DNA of 64,000 nt. Source: Flavobacterium sp. ACN6 (GTDB taxonomy: Bacteria; Bacteroidota; Bacteroidia; Flavobacteriales; Flavobacteriaceae). The DNA lies in the NCBI RefSeq assembly GCF_002304005.1, contig NZ_MRCQ01000001.1, positions 186,001 to 250,000 on the forward strand, given 5' to 3'. Below the pieces are notes generated by a model, which saw only the letters and a program-made list of their open reading frames with translations, had not been told where the DNA came from and did not search any database. Both the position numbers and the translations under genes were made by a program. Positions 1-9,252 of this stretch are shown here, piece after piece; the first letter of the stretch is position 1, and each line of letters begins with the position of its first letter.

Positions 1-1170
1 AAAATCTTCTCGCTGATTGCTCATTTTAAAGATCAAATTATTTTGCTGCTGGTTTAAGAAATTGAAATCGGTGTTATTTCCTGTTATGATAAAGGTATTT
101 GTCCCTGCTAATTTATTGTTATCAAAAATTGCTTTAAAAGCTGTTGTTGGCTGATATAAAACTAAAACAGAAACATCTTGTAAATCATTAATTTGATTTG
201 GTTTAACTAATATTACTTTACGTTGTGCATTAACTTCTATAGAACGTTTTAAAGCCGCAATATCGGGATGATTTATAGCGGATACAATCGCAATAGTTGA
301 CTTTTGATCGATTATTTCAACAGCAAAGTTTTTGATATTGTTGTAGCTGTTTTTTTCTTTTGATGAAGATTGAATGCTCGCTTTATAAATTTGTAAACCC
401 ACTTTATCTGCCGGTAAAAGCAAGTTTAATGAAGCTGTTTTTTTTGAAGCTGAAAATGAAATCTTTTCTTTTGCTACAATTGTATTTCCCTGCGAAATGG
501 TAAATTCGGCATTAGCTGTTTTAGTACCGGCATATTGCAGAAAAGCTTCAACAGGAAATTTATTTTTATGAAAGGCGTATTTATTTACGTTAAGCTGATT
601 GATTTTTAAATCAAAAAACGTGGTTGTATCTCCCACAACCAAAGGATAAACTTTATTGACAGGATCAAAACGATACACATAGTCGTTTCCTGTAGTTTGA
701 TTTCCATCGGTAATGATAACCGTTGGAAAAATCAGGTTTTTATTAATACTTTTTAAGTTTTTCGCTGCTTCATCGAGATTGGTTTGATTGCCTCTAAAAT
801 CAAATTTATCTGAAGTTTTAAAATCGTTATCAAATTGATACGACTGAATATCGAATTTTTCCTTTAATGCAGGATTCGAAATTAGTTTTTGGTACAATTC
901 AACTGCTTTTTTATCTGATTTTAAAGCAGCAATAGAACTTGAATTATCGACAACAATTGCCAAAGGTGTTTTTGTAATTTCTAGCGAACTCTTAGAAATG
1001 ATGGGATTTATCAATAAAACCAATAATCCGAAGATGGCCAGAAAACGTAAAAAAGCCAAAAGTATCATCACATTGGATTTACTTTTGGCTTTAAAAAAAT
1101 ATTGTAAGTACGATAAACCACCAGCGATTACTAAAGAAAGCAATAATAAAAGAATCGTGTTTGTCGTCAT
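1..1170 (-). CDS. vWA-like membrane protein, partial (C-terminus off window)
   Basis: This is an open frame on the minus strand starting at ATG 1170 and running off the left edge, so the C-terminus is missing. The N-terminus has two hydrophobic segments at about residues 6-22 and 34-54. About 20 residues later comes LAIVVDNSSSI (near residue 75), the DxSxS metal-binding start of a von Willebrand factor A fold, followed by a TDG stretch. The rest is beta-rich, with no enzyme motif I recognise. The layout of two membrane segments followed by a vWA-like domain resembles BatA-type or related membrane-anchored proteins of Bacteroidota. The role is unknown. I am confident that it is a gene and less sure of the domain call. 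Confidence 0.75.
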   Translation of the reverse strand, partial: MTTNTILLLLLSLVIAGGLSYLQYFFKAKSKSNVMILLAFLRFLAIFGLLVLLINPIISKSSLEITKTPLAIVVDNSSSIAALKSDKKAVELYQKLISNPALKEKFDIQSYQFDNDFKTSDKFDFRGNQTNLDEAAKNLKSINKNLIFPTVIITDGNQTTGNDYVYRFDPVNKVYPLVVGDTTTFFDLKINQLNVNKYAFHKNKFPVEAFLQYAGTKTANAEFTISQGNTIVAKEKISFSASKKTASLNLLLPADKVGLQIYKASIQSSSKEKNSYNNIKNFAVEIIDQKSTIAIVSAINHPDIAALKRSIEVNAQRKVILVKPNQINDLQDVSVLVLYQPTTAFKAIFDNNKLAGTNTFIITGNNTDFNFLNQQQNNLIFKMSNQREDF

Positions 1171-1175
1171 GTTTA

Positions 1176-1278
1176 TTTAGTATTCAGTAAGCAGTTTTTT
1201 AGTGATCAGATTTAAGAAGTCGATATTGACTTAAAGTGTTCAGCTTTATCCTAGAATCAGAATAAACTGAATACTAAA
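1176..1278. repeat. Inverted repeat, 13-bp arms
   Basis: TTTAGTATTCAGT at 1176-1188 is the exact reverse complement of ACTGAATACTAAA at 1266-1278. It lies in the gap between the vWA-like gene and fabG. Just after it comes a short CTTAGAATCTCAG stretch of the same kind as the degenerate CTGAG/CTAAG tracts found elsewhere in the window. Confidence 0.55.
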
Positions 1279-1314
1279 AACCTTTGAACCTTTACAACTT
1301 AGAATCTCAGTAGC

Positions 1315-2061
1315 TTAGGTTAGCATTCCTCCGCAAACATTAAGAACTTGTCCTGTAATGTAAGCGCTCATGTCTGAGGCTAAGAAAAGACAAGCATTTG
1401 CTACATCTTCTGTAGTTCCGCCGCGTTTCAACGGAATACCTTCTCTCCATCCTTTAACTACATCTTCAGATAATTTTGCAGTCATTTCTGTTTCGATAAA
1501 ACCTGGAGCGATTGCGTTGCAGCGAATGTTACGAGAACCTAATTCTAAAGCTACAGATTTAGTAAAACCAATTGCACCCGCTTTAGAAGCTGCATAATTT
1601 GTTTGACCTGCATTTCCAGAAACTCCAACAACAGAACTAATGTTGATAATTGAACCTGCTCTTTGTTTTAAGAAAGTTTTTTGAATCGCTTTTGTCATAT
1701 TAAAAACCGATTTCAAGTTTACATCAATTACTTGGTCAAAATCTGCCTCAGACATACGCATTAACAAGTTGTCTTTTGTGATTCCCGCATTGTTGATTAA
1801 GATATCTACAGTTCCGAAATCTGTTAAAACAGCATCAACAAAAGTTTGTGCTTCGTTAAAATCTGCAGCATTTGATTGGTAACCTTTTGCTTTTACTCCT
1901 AAAGCGTTTAATTCAGCTTCTAAAGCTTCTGCAGATGCTGCAGATGAGCTGTATGTAAAAGCAACGTTTGCTCCATGTTTAGCAAAAACTTCAGCAATTC
2001 CTTTTCCGATTCCACGGCTTGCACCAGTAATAATTGCAACTTTTCCTTCTAGTAATTTCAT
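1315..2061 (-). CDS. fabG: 3-oxoacyl-[acyl-carrier-protein] reductase
   Basis: FabG is the short-chain dehydrogenase that reduces 3-oxoacyl-ACP with NADPH in fatty acid elongation in the cytoplasm. The 248-residue length is standard. The cofactor motif TGASRGIG is at 12-19, NNAG at 90-93, and the catalytic residues are Asn114, Ser143, Tyr156 and Lys160 (YAASK). The frame is open a further 36 codons upstream. I chose the start at 2061 because family members begin with MKLLEGKVAIITG and because a TATATTTG promoter box at 2093-2100 lies inside that extension. The neighbouring genes are unrelated to fatty acid synthesis, so it is probably transcribed alone. Confidence 0.95.
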   Translation of the reverse strand: MKLLEGKVAIITGASRGIGKGIAEVFAKHGANVAFTYSSSAASAEALEAELNALGVKAKGYQSNAADFNEAQTFVDAVLTDFGTVDILINNAGITKDNLLMRMSEADFDQVIDVNLKSVFNMTKAIQKTFLKQRAGSIINISSVVGVSGNAGQTNYAASKAGAIGFTKSVALELGSRNIRCNAIAPGFIETEMTAKLSEDVVKGWREGIPLKRGGTTEDVANACLFLASDMSAYITGQVLNVCGGMLT

Positions 2062-2092
2062 ATTAAGGTATTCGTTTTTATTTTTTGAAATA

Positions 2093-2100
2093 CAAATATA
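2093..2100 (-). promoter_or_regulatory. Promoter -7 box of fabG
   Basis: TATATTTG on the minus strand matches the Bacteroidota TAnnTTTG element. It places transcription start about 25-30 bases before the chosen ATG at 2061. I saw no clear TTG -33 element. Confidence 0.5.
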
Positions 2101-2219
2101 GAGTATTTGGGCGTTTAATAAAATTTGTGCTATAAAAATTGATATGGAATTTACTGATTTATAAATCAAAAAACAATACCAAATAAATTACTTAAGATTA
2201 TAAAGTTTAAAATATTGCA

Positions 2220-2252
2220 TAAAAAAAAGCCCTACTAAATTTAGTAAGACTT
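2220..2252 (-). terminator. Intrinsic terminator after the GIY-YIG-like gene
   Basis: Read on the minus strand, a stem of 13 pairs (two G-T wobbles) built around the palindrome TACTAAATTTAGTA is followed by eight T residues. It lies just downstream of the stop at 2278. Confidence 0.8.
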
Positions 2253-2277
2253 AAAATTTTATTCTATTGAAAAAATA

Positions 2278-2706
2278 CTAGAATGCTACATTCCATCTAG
2301 GCAATTTAGTGCTTTGATCTAAAAAGTTCTGCAAAACTTCTCCTTCAACAGCTGTTGGAATTGCTTTTACATCTGCGTTAAAAGTCTCATACCAAACCAC
2401 TTCAAGAGATTCTATATTTTCTAATTTCATTTGCGCCGGCCAAGAATATTTTCTTCCTGTTTTTGCAAATTGGTGACCGTTTACGATTTTATCATAAAGT
2501 CCGCCATTCTTGCTTTTTAAAGTTCCGTCATTTTGTACAGTTCCAGTAGAACCAACCATAATTAACTCTTTTTCGTCTGCTGCAACAGCATAAACGATAA
2601 AAATTCCTGCACTCCCCTCTGGAGCATTGCAAACTTCTTCTAAACTATCATTTACAGTAAAAGTAAAACTATTACTTACTTTAAATTTTTCTAATCCTTT
2701 ACTCAT
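2278..2706 (-). CDS. Divergent GIY-YIG-like protein
   Basis: This is a conserved-looking 142-residue protein with no signal peptide or membrane segment. The order of motifs resembles the GIY-YIG nuclease fold: GIFIVYA near residue 34 in place of GIY, then IMVGSTG near 50 in place of YIG, then GLYDKIVNGHQF, then a C-terminal VEGEVLQNF with a candidate catalytic Glu. The tail LPRWN is like the LPxWN tail of some family members. The two signature tripeptides are not exact and the usual Arg is unclear, so nuclease activity cannot be assumed. It sits between fabG and sucD with its own terminator. The fold assignment is an inference from the pattern only. Confidence 0.6.
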   Translation of the reverse strand: MSKGLEKFKVSNSFTFTVNDSLEEVCNAPEGSAGIFIVYAVAADEKELIMVGSTGTVQNDGTLKSKNGGLYDKIVNGHQFAKTGRKYSWPAQMKLENIESLEVVWYETFNADVKAIPTAVEGEVLQNFLDQSTKLPRWNVAF

Positions 2707-2735
2707 CTTTCTATTTTTAAGCTTCTTAATATTTA

Positions 2736-2753
2736 TTCCGATAGCTGTCGGGA
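2736..2753. repeat. REP-like palindrome, copy 1
   Basis: TTCCGA and TCGGGA arms flank the loop TAGCTG. It belongs to the TCCCGA-N4-TCGGGA family seen six times in intergenic DNA of this window. Confidence 0.5.
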
Positions 2754-2800
2754 CTAAGCTGCTAAGTTTTTAAATTATATTCCAATCATTTTAAAAATGT

Positions 2801-2833
2801 AAAAAAGTCTCAACAAAATATTGAGACTTTTTT
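2801..2833 (-). terminator. Intrinsic terminator after sucD
   Basis: AAAAAAGTCTCAA at 2801-2813 pairs perfectly with TTGAGACTTTTTT at 2821-2833 around a 7-base loop. It lies downstream of the sucD stop codon. The A/T flanks would also allow it to work on the other strand. Confidence 0.85.
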
Positions 2834-2855
2834 GGAATTTATTTTTTTTGTCACG

Positions 2856-2871
2856 TCCCGAAGTTCCGGGA
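2856..2871. repeat. REP-like palindrome, copy 2
   Basis: TCCCGAAGTTCCGGGA lies just after the sucD stop codon and before its terminator, so it is transcribed in the 3' untranslated region. A half copy, TCGGGA, follows at once. Confidence 0.55.
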
Positions 2872-2884
2872 TCGGGATTGGAAA

Positions 2885-3757
2885 TTATCCAATTACTTCT
2901 TTTACTTTTTTACCAATTTCAGCTGGTGAATCAACAACGTGAATTCCGTTGTCTCTCATAATTTGTTTTTTAGCTGCAGCAGTATCATCAGAACCTCCAA
3001 CGATAGCACCTGCGTGACCCATTGTTCTACCAGCAGGAGCAGTTTCTCCAGCGATAAAACCAATAACTGGTTTACGGTTACCATCAGCTTTTACCCATCT
3101 AGCAGCATCAGCTTCTAATTGACCTCCAATTTCACCAATCATAATGATTACTTCAGTTTCTGGATCATTCATTAATAATTCTACAGCTTCTTTTGTAGTA
3201 GTTCCAATAATTGGATCTCCACCAATACCAATTGCTGTAGTGATTCCTAAACCTTGTTTTACAACTTGGTCAGCAGCTTCGTAAGTTAAAGTTCCAGATT
3301 TAGAAACGATACCAACAGTTCCTTTTTTGAAAACGAAACCTGGCATAATACCAACTTTAGCTTCACCTGGAGTAATAACTCCTGGACAGTTTGGACCAAT
3401 TAATCTTGAATTTCTTTCTTTAACATAATTATTTGCTTTAATCATATCTGCTACAGGAATTCCTTCTGTAATAGCAATAATTACTTTAATTCCAGCATCA
3501 GCAGCTTCCATAATTGCATCAGCAGCAAAAGCTGGCGGAACAAAAATGATAGAAGTATCAGCACCAGCTTGATCAACAGCATCTTTTACTGTATTAAAAA
3601 CCGGACGTTCTAAATGGCTGGTTCCACCTTTTCCTGGAGTTACACCTCCAACAACATTAGTACCATACTCAATCATTTGAGAAGCGTGGAAAGTTCCTTC
3701 GCTTCCTGTAAATCCCTGAACAATTATTTTGGAATCTTTATTAACTAAAACACTCAT
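2885..3757 (-). CDS. sucD: Succinate-CoA ligase, ADP-forming, alpha subunit
   Basis: SucD is the CoA-binding and phosphohistidine subunit of succinyl-CoA synthetase, which makes ATP (or GTP) in the citric acid cycle together with SucB/SucC. The 290 residues match the family. The CoA-binding Rossmann motif GFTGSEGT is at 15-22. The active-site histidine is His248 in GHAGAIVGG, and the ligase loop GPNCPG is at 121-126. No sucC is present in this window, so the beta subunit must be encoded elsewhere. It follows the NTF2-like gene on the same strand but has its own promoter box at 3793-3800 and a strong terminator downstream. Confidence 0.97.
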   Translation of the reverse strand: MSVLVNKDSKIIVQGFTGSEGTFHASQMIEYGTNVVGGVTPGKGGTSHLERPVFNTVKDAVDQAGADTSIIFVPPAFAADAIMEAADAGIKVIIAITEGIPVADMIKANNYVKERNSRLIGPNCPGVITPGEAKVGIMPGFVFKKGTVGIVSKSGTLTYEAADQVVKQGLGITTAIGIGGDPIIGTTTKEAVELLMNDPETEVIIMIGEIGGQLEADAARWVKADGNRKPVIGFIAGETAPAGRTMGHAGAIVGGSDDTAAAKKQIMRDNGIHVVDSPAEIGKKVKEVIG

Positions 3758-3792
3758 GATATATATTTTATGTAGTTTTTAAATTTGTGTTG

Positions 3793-3800
3793 CAAAAATA
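3793..3800 (-). promoter_or_regulatory. Promoter -7 box of sucD
   Basis: TATTTTTG on the minus strand fits TAnnTTTG and lies about 36 bases before the sucD ATG at 3757. No -33 TTG is evident. Confidence 0.45.
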
Positions 3801-3843
3801 AGGTTTTGTAATGTATTTTGCCTCTTTTATTGTCAAAAAAATA

Positions 3844-4206
3844 TTAAGAAAATTGACTCATTTGATAACCTCTGTAAAGTTTATCATCTTTGATCTGCCA
3901 AATCGTAGAAAAATGTGCTAAAAGCATTTCTTCTCTTGGATTTTCTATCGTTTTTACAAAATGAGAATAACGTACTGATACTAAGTCATCTTCACTAATA
4001 ATATGACTAATTCTCACTTTAGAACGCACATAAGCACGGCTAAGTTCATTGGCCATTTCCAGTATCGAACCATAATCCATTTGAATAAAACCTTTACTGC
4101 TGTTCCATTCCAGTACAACATCAGGATGCAGATATGTTTTTAAAATTTCGCTATCAATTAAGGCATCGGACTTATAAAATTTCTGAACAAATTCTTTAAT
4201 AGACAT
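3844..4206 (-). CDS. NTF2-like / SnoaL-like protein
   Basis: This 120-residue cytoplasmic protein has no signal peptide. The sequence reads as a cone-shaped NTF2-like fold: an N-terminal helix (FVQKFYKSDALID), a YLHPDVVLEWNSSKG segment typical of SnoaL-like proteins, and alternating beta strands ending in IWQIKDDKLYRGYQ. Members of this fold bind small hydrophobic ligands or act as isomerases, but no catalytic pair can be named here. It starts one base after the stop of the lpxD paralogue, so the two are surely cotranscribed. The product may therefore act near lipid A or acyl chain chemistry, but this is only inferred from position. Confidence 0.75.
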   Translation of the reverse strand: MSIKEFVQKFYKSDALIDSEILKTYLHPDVVLEWNSSKGFIQMDYGSILEMANELSRAYVRSKVRISHIISEDDLVSVRYSHFVKTIENPREEMLLAHFSTIWQIKDDKLYRGYQMSQFS

Positions 4207-4207
4207 A

Positions 4208-5137
4208 TTACTTCAATTTACTTAAAATTTCAGGAATCTTCTTAATATTGGCAAGTTGTTTCAATTTTTCTCTAGATTCTTCAATTGGAGTACCAAAATA
4301 CGATTTTCCTCCTTCAACAGATTTTGTCACACCGGTTTGTCCCATAACAACAGCTTTTGTACCAATTGTAATACCACTCGTTGTTCCTACCTGACCCCAC
4401 ATTGTCACTTCATCTTCAATAATCACGCAGCCGGCAATACCAGTTTGTGATGCAATCAAACATTTTTTTCCAATAACCGTATCATGTCCAACATGCACTT
4501 GATTATCTAATTTTGTTCCTGCACCAATTGTAGTATCACCCGTAACCCCTTTGTCAATTGTACAAAGTGCGCCAATACCAACATTATCTTCAATGACTAC
4601 TCTTCCGCCAGAAACTAATTGATCAAAACCATCTGGACGCTTTTTGTAATAAAAAGCATCTGCGCCTAAAATAGTTCCAGCATGAATAATTACGTTATCA
4701 CCAATTATAGTATGATCGTAAATAGATACATTAGAATGAATTAAGCAGTTTTTTCCAATTTTAACATGGTTACCCACAAAACTGTTGGGCTGAATTATAG
4801 TACCTTCTCCTATTTCTGCTGATGGTGCAATCGCCACATTCGCAAATTGAAAAGGTTTAAAATGTTTGGTTAGAATATTAAAATCTCTAAATGGATCATC
4901 AGAAATTAAAAGTGCCTTACCTTCTGGACATTCCACTTCTTTGTTTATCAAAACAATTGTAGCTGCCGATTGTAAAGCTTTATCGTAATATTTTGGATGG
5001 TCAACAAAAACTATATCACCAGGTTCTACAACATGAATCTCGTTCATGCCTAAAACTTGAAAGTCTTTATCACCAATGAATTTGCAGTTAAGCAAATTTG
5101 CAATTTCTTGTAAAGAATGACTCTTTGGAAATTTCAT
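4208..5137 (-). CDS. LpxD-like N-acyltransferase, second paralogue
   Basis: This is a left-handed beta-helix acyltransferase of 309 residues related to LpxD (UDP-3-O-acylglucosamine N-acyltransferase of lipid A synthesis). Residues 1-95 form the uridine-binding-like domain and about 105-285 are hexapeptide repeats (for example IGKNCLIHSN, IGDNVIIHAG). His218 in NQVHVGHDTVIG aligns with the catalytic His241 of the first LpxD in this window. It lacks about 35 residues of the usual C-terminus. Having two LpxD-like genes in the same cluster is common in Flavobacterium as far as I recall. The substrate of this copy is not known; it may use another sugar nucleotide or acyl chain. Confidence 0.85.
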   Translation of the reverse strand: MKFPKSHSLQEIANLLNCKFIGDKDFQVLGMNEIHVVEPGDIVFVDHPKYYDKALQSAATIVLINKEVECPEGKALLISDDPFRDFNILTKHFKPFQFANVAIAPSAEIGEGTIIQPNSFVGNHVKIGKNCLIHSNVSIYDHTIIGDNVIIHAGTILGADAFYYKKRPDGFDQLVSGGRVVIEDNVGIGALCTIDKGVTGDTTIGAGTKLDNQVHVGHDTVIGKKCLIASQTGIAGCVIIEDEVTMWGQVGTTSGITIGTKAVVMGQTGVTKSVEGGKSYFGTPIEESREKLKQLANIKKIPEILSKLK

Positions 5138-5169
5138 ATATTATAATTAGAAAATTTGTCAATTAGAAA

Positions 5170-5234
5170 ATGAGTCAATTAGAATATGAATATACAAAAA
5201 TTATGTCCATTCACAAATTATCTAATTGACTCAT
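5170..5234. repeat. Inverted repeat, 14-bp arms, between efp and the lpxD paralogue
   Basis: ATGAGTCAATTAGA at 5170-5183 pairs perfectly with TCTAATTGACTCAT at 5221-5234. Shorter CAATTAGA-like repeats surround it. It lies downstream of efp and upstream of the LpxD-like gene, so it may mark partial termination or RNA processing. Confidence 0.5.
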
Positions 5235-5258
5235 TGTCAAATTATCTTAATTAAGAAA

Positions 5259-5825
5259 CTACTCTTTTACACGCTCCATGTAATTCCCAGAAGCTGTATC
5301 GATTTTAATTTTATCACCTTCGTTGATGAACAACGGAACGTTTACAGATGCTCCAGTTTCTACCGTAGCAGATTTTGTAGCATTTGTAGCTGTATTTCCT
5401 TTTACTCCCGGCTCAGCGTATGTAACTTCAAGAATTACAGAAGATGGCATATCTACAGATAAAGGCAAATCAGTTTCAGTATTTACCTGAACCATTACAC
5501 TTGTTCCTTCTTTCAATAATCCTGGAGCATCCAGAATATTTTTATTTAAAGAAATTTGCTCAAAAGATTCCGTATTCATAAAATGAAATTCATCTCCTTC
5601 AGCATATAAAAATTGATAATTATGCGTTTCTACACGCACATCGTCTATTTTGTGACCTGCAGAAAATGTATTATCCAATACTCTTCCTGTAGTTAAACTT
5701 CTCAATTTTGTTCTTACGAAAGCAGGACCTTTTCCAGGTTTTACGTGAAGAAATTCAACGATTTTATAAATATCGTGATTGAATTTAATACACAATCCGT
5801 TTCTAATATCTGATGTAGATGCCAT
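5259..5825 (-). CDS. efp: Translation elongation factor P
   Basis: EF-P binds stalled ribosomes between the P and E sites and promotes peptide bond formation at polyproline stretches. The protein is 188 residues, the standard length, with the three beta-barrel domains recognisable. The loop HVKPGKGPAFVRTKL near residues 30-44 carries the lysine of PGKG that is modified in many bacteria. The open frame continues 19 codons upstream. MASTSDIRNG is the usual family start, so I used ATG 5825. It sits within the lipid A gene cluster between lpxA and the second lpxD. No modification genes (epmA/epmB) are in the window. Confidence 0.96.
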   Translation of the reverse strand: MASTSDIRNGLCIKFNHDIYKIVEFLHVKPGKGPAFVRTKLRSLTTGRVLDNTFSAGHKIDDVRVETHNYQFLYAEGDEFHFMNTESFEQISLNKNILDAPGLLKEGTSVMVQVNTETDLPLSVDMPSSVILEVTYAEPGVKGNTATNATKSATVETGASVNVPLFINEGDKIKIDTASGNYMERVKE

Positions 5826-5962
5826 TTGTTTTTTTATTTTAGATTTTAGAATGTAGATTTTAGATTCTAAATAGAGAATCAATCTATCATTTCATTTTTT
5901 TGATAATTTTATTTTTTAATCTTTAGGTTAGAAATCTAAAATCAGAAATCTAAACTCTAAAA

Positions 5963-6748
5963 TTAATAATTCCCTGAATAACCTTTCATAATTCCTCGTG
6001 ATGAATTTCTGATAAAATCCAAAATTTCATCTCTCTCAGGAGTAGCTTCCATTTCGGCTTCAATAATACTTAAAGCCTGTGTTGTATTGTAGTTCTTTTG
6101 GTATAAAATTCTATAGATTTCCTGAATTTCTCTAATTTTTTCAGTACTGAAACCTCTTCTTCTTAAACCAACTGAGTTTATCCCAACATAAGATAATGGC
6201 TCTTTTGCCGCTTTTGTAAACGGAGGAACGTCTTTTCTAACCAAAGATCCACCAGAAATCATGGCATGATCTCCAATATGAATAAATTGATGAATAGCAG
6301 CTAAACCTCCAATAACAGCATGATTACCAACAACGACGTGACCTGCTAAAGCAACACCATTAACAATGATTGCATTGTTTCCAATTTCACAGTCGTGAGC
6401 AATATGCGCATAAGCCATTACTAAACAATTGTTTCCAATCACCGTTTGACCAGATGCAATTGTTCCTCTATTTATAGTTACACATTCTCTAATAGTACAA
6501 TTATCACCGATAATAGCAAGAGAATCTTCACCTCCAAATTTTAAATCTTGCGGCACTGCAGAAATAACAGCTCCTGGAAAAATATTACAATTTTTACCAA
6601 TTCGAGCGCCTTCCATAATGGTCACATTTGAACCAATCCAAGTACCATCACCAATAACAACATTATTGTGAATTGTTGTAAATGGCTCTATTACAACGTT
6701 TTTAGCGATTTTCGCGCCAGGATGAACATATGCTAATGGTTGATTCAT
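5963..6748 (-). CDS. lpxA: UDP-N-acetylglucosamine 3-O-acyltransferase
   Basis: LpxA transfers a 3-hydroxyacyl chain from ACP to UDP-GlcNAc, the first step of lipid A synthesis. It has 261 residues, the normal length. An N-terminal left-handed beta helix of hexapeptide repeats (about residues 4-185) carries HIAHDCEIGNN with the catalytic histidine. HQFIHIGDHAMISGG and a helical C-terminal domain (RRRGFSTEKIREIQEIYRILY) follow. It lies directly downstream of the lpxC-fabZ fusion on the same strand, so the sequential enzymes are encoded in one unit. Confidence 0.96.
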   Translation of the reverse strand: MNQPLAYVHPGAKIAKNVVIEPFTTIHNNVVIGDGTWIGSNVTIMEGARIGKNCNIFPGAVISAVPQDLKFGGEDSLAIIGDNCTIRECVTINRGTIASGQTVIGNNCLVMAYAHIAHDCEIGNNAIIVNGVALAGHVVVGNHAVIGGLAAIHQFIHIGDHAMISGGSLVRKDVPPFTKAAKEPLSYVGINSVGLRRRGFSTEKIREIQEIYRILYQKNYNTTQALSIIEAEMEATPERDEILDFIRNSSRGIMKGYSGNY

Positions 6749-6822
6749 CTGTATGTTTTATATTTTTAATTAAAATATTCTAATTTCAGGCAACAAACCT
6801 AAACAATAAATTTGATAATTTA

Positions 6823-8211
6823 TTATTGTTTTCTTGCTATTTGTGCCATTAATTCTGCCTCAGTTACTAATTTACCATTTGCATAAGCGTTTGCCTGCAT
6901 ATGACAAATTCCTCTTCTGATTGGAGAAATCAACTCACATTTAAATATTAAAGTGTCTCCTGGCAATACTTTATGTTTGAACTTTACATTGTCAATTTTC
7001 ATAAAATAAGTTAAGTAATTTTCCGGATCTGGAACTGTACTTAAAACCAAAATACCTCCTGTTTGTGCCATTGCTTCAACAATTAAAACTCCTGGCATTA
7101 CTGGTGCTTCAGGGAAATGCCCTACGAAGAAATTTTCGTTCATAGTTACATTTTTCAAACCAACAACATGACGATCAGACATTTCAATAATTCTGTCAAT
7201 CAACAAAAATGGTGGTCTGTGAGGAAGCATTGCCATGATTTTATGAATATCCATCAAGGGTTCTTGATTTAAATCATAAGTAGGAACATGATTTCTCTGC
7301 TCTATTTTAATAATTTTAGCCAATTTTTTAGCAAACTGAGTGTTTACAAAGTGACCTGGTTTATTTGCAATAATTTTCCCTTGAATACGAACTCCAATAA
7401 GAGATAAATCTCCAATAACATCAAGTAATTTATGTCTTGCTGCCTCATTTGGGTAATGTAATGTCAAGTTATCTAAAACTCCATTTGGTTTTACAGAAAT
7501 TTCCTCTTTACCAAATGCTTTCTTTAAATTCTCCATTGTAGACTCAGAAATCTCTTTATCTACATAAACAATTGCATTATTTAAATCACCACCTTTAATA
7601 AGTCCGTTTTCTAACAATGACTCTAATTCATGTAAAAAACTAAAAGTTCTTGAGCTCGCGATTTCTTGTTTAAAATCTGAAAGGCTTTTTAATGTAGCAT
7701 TTTGAGTACCTAAAACTTTTGTGCCAAAATCTACCATTGTAGTAACTTGATATTCATCGCTTGGCATAACAAGAATTTCGCTTCCGGTTGCTTCGTCTGT
7801 AAATGAGATAACCTCTTTTACAACATAAACATTACGGCTTGCATCTTGTTCTTCAATTCCAGCTTTTTCGATTGCTTCAACAAAATATTTTGATGAACCA
7901 TCCATAATAGGAAGTTCAGAGGCATTCAATTCAATAATGATATTATCCAAATCGCATCCAACTACAGCAGCTAAAACGTGCTCTGGTGTTTGAATTTTCA
8001 CTCCTAATTTTTCAAGATTTGTACCTCTTTGAGTATTAACAACATAATTAGCATCAGCCTCAATTACTGGCTGGCCTTGCAAATCTACTCTTACAAAAGT
8101 GAAACCATTATTAACGGGAGCAGGTTTAAAAGTCATTGTAACTTCTTTTCCAGTATGTAATCCAACTCCTGTTAGTGAAATTTCATTCTTGATGGTCTTC
8201 TGTTTAACCAT
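6823..8211 (-). CDS. lpxC/fabZ: Bifunctional LpxC deacetylase / FabZ dehydratase
   Basis: Two enzymes are fused in one chain of 462 residues. Residues 1 to about 305 are LpxC, the zinc deacetylase that commits UDP-3-O-acyl-GlcNAc to lipid A: His78 in PEHVLAAV, His260 and Asp264 in HKLLDVIGD as zinc ligands, and His287 in GHFVN as the likely general acid/base. Residues about 315-462 are FabZ, the 3-hydroxyacyl-ACP dehydratase, with [12 protein letters not shown], His365 in [11 protein letters not shown] and Glu379 in VEAMAQTGG. The fusion is typical of Bacteroidota. The start overlaps the lpxD stop by 8 bases. A start three codons upstream at 8220 is also possible. The two activities draw on the same hydroxyacyl-ACP pool. 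Confidence 0.97.
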   Translation of the reverse strand: MVKQKTIKNEISLTGVGLHTGKEVTMTFKPAPVNNGFTFVRVDLQGQPVIEADANYVVNTQRGTNLEKLGVKIQTPEHVLAAVVGCDLDNIIIELNASELPIMDGSSKYFVEAIEKAGIEEQDASRNVYVVKEVISFTDEATGSEILVMPSDEYQVTTMVDFGTKVLGTQNATLKSLSDFKQEIASSRTFSFLHELESLLENGLIKGGDLNNAIVYVDKEISESTMENLKKAFGKEEISVKPNGVLDNLTLHYPNEAARHKLLDVIGDLSLIGVRIQGKIIANKPGHFVNTQFAKKLAKIIKIEQRNHVPTYDLNQEPLMDIHKIMAMLPHRPPFLLIDRIIEMSDRHVVGLKNVTMNENFFVGHFPEAPVMPGVLIVEAMAQTGGILVLSTVPDPENYLTYFMKIDNVKFKHKVLPGDTLIFKCELISPIRRGICHMQANAYANGKLVTEAELMAQIARKQ

Positions 8212-9247
8212 TATTTCCATTTTTTGGGTTTATTATTTGTTTTTTTAATTCTTCAACTTCAGACACAATTTTAGGCAGATTTTTAAAGTGAACATACGAC
8301 TTATTAAAATCTGTATATCCAAGAGATGGAGTTCCTTGCAGAATTTCATCATCTTTAATATTCCTTGCAACTCCAGACTGTGCCTGAAGTCTCACATTAT
8401 TACCTATAATTAAATGTCCTGCAATACCTACCTGCCCGCCAATCATACATCCTTCTCCAATTTTAGTAGAACCCGCAACGCCGCTCTGTGCAGCAATTAC
8501 AGTGTTTCTTCCTATTTCTACATTGTGAGCAATTTGAATCTGATTGTCTAATTTTACTCCTTGTCTAATTATTGTAGAACCAAGAGTAGCTCTGTCTATT
8601 GTAGTATTTGCACCAATATCAACGTTATCTTCAATAATAACATTTCCAATTTGTGGTACTTTACTATAAACACCTTCTTCATTTGGTACAAAACCAAAAC
8701 CATCTGCACCTATTATAGTTCCAGAGTGAATGGTACAATTATTACCAATTACGGTTTCTGAATAAATTTTGGCACCAGCAAAAATGAAGACATTATCGCC
8801 AATAACAACGTTATCACCAATAAAGCTGTTTGGATAAATTTTTACATTATCTCCCAAAACAACATTCTGCCCTACATAACTGAAACTTCCTAAATACAGA
8901 TTTTCTCCATGTTTAGTCCCTTCAGACATAAAAGACTGCGGTTCGATGCCTGTTTTGTTTAATTTAACCTGATTATAAAAATGCAAAAGCTTAGAAAACG
9001 CTGCATAAGCATCTTCTACTTTTATTAGAGTAGTAGTAATTTCCTGTTCAGGAACAAAGCTGTCGTTAACGATTGTAACTGTCGCTTTTGTTGTATATAT
9101 ATAGTTGATATACTTTGGATTAGCCAAAAAAGTAAGCGATCCTTCCTCGCCCTCTTCTATCTTAGAAAGCTTAGAAACTTCTGCATTGGGATTCCCAACA
9201 ACTTCTCCTTCTAAAATTCCTGCTATTTGTTCTGCTGTAAATTTCAT
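8204..9247 (-). CDS. lpxD: UDP-3-O-(3-hydroxyacyl)glucosamine N-acyltransferase
   Basis: LpxD adds the N-linked hydroxyacyl chain in the third step of lipid A synthesis. It has 347 residues, like the family. Residues 1-100 are the uridine-binding domain ([14 protein letters not shown]), and 105-320 are hexapeptide repeats including GADGFGF. His241 in [11 protein letters not shown] is the catalytic residue, and a C-terminal helix binds acyl carrier protein. Its stop overlaps the start of lpxC-fabZ, so translation is probably coupled. A TATTTTTG box lies only five bases before the ATG, which suggests a leaderless or nearly leaderless message for the operon. Confidence 0.95.
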   Translation of the reverse strand: MKFTAEQIAGILEGEVVGNPNAEVSKLSKIEEGEEGSLTFLANPKYINYIYTTKATVTIVNDSFVPEQEITTTLIKVEDAYAAFSKLLHFYNQVKLNKTGIEPQSFMSEGTKHGENLYLGSFSYVGQNVVLGDNVKIYPNSFIGDNVVIGDNVFIFAGAKIYSETVIGNNCTIHSGTIIGADGFGFVPNEEGVYSKVPQIGNVIIEDNVDIGANTTIDRATLGSTIIRQGVKLDNQIQIAHNVEIGRNTVIAAQSGVAGSTKIGEGCMIGGQVGIAGHLIIGNNVRLQAQSGVARNIKDDEILQGTPSLGYTDFNKSYVHFKNLPKIVSEVEELKKQIINPKNGNNG

Positions 9248-9252
9248 CGCGA

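Noticed and set aside
998..1180. 60-residue plus-strand frame
   Set aside because: It is antisense to the well-supported vWA-like gene, which reads with a membrane anchor and a DxSxS motif. It has basic, low-complexity content only.
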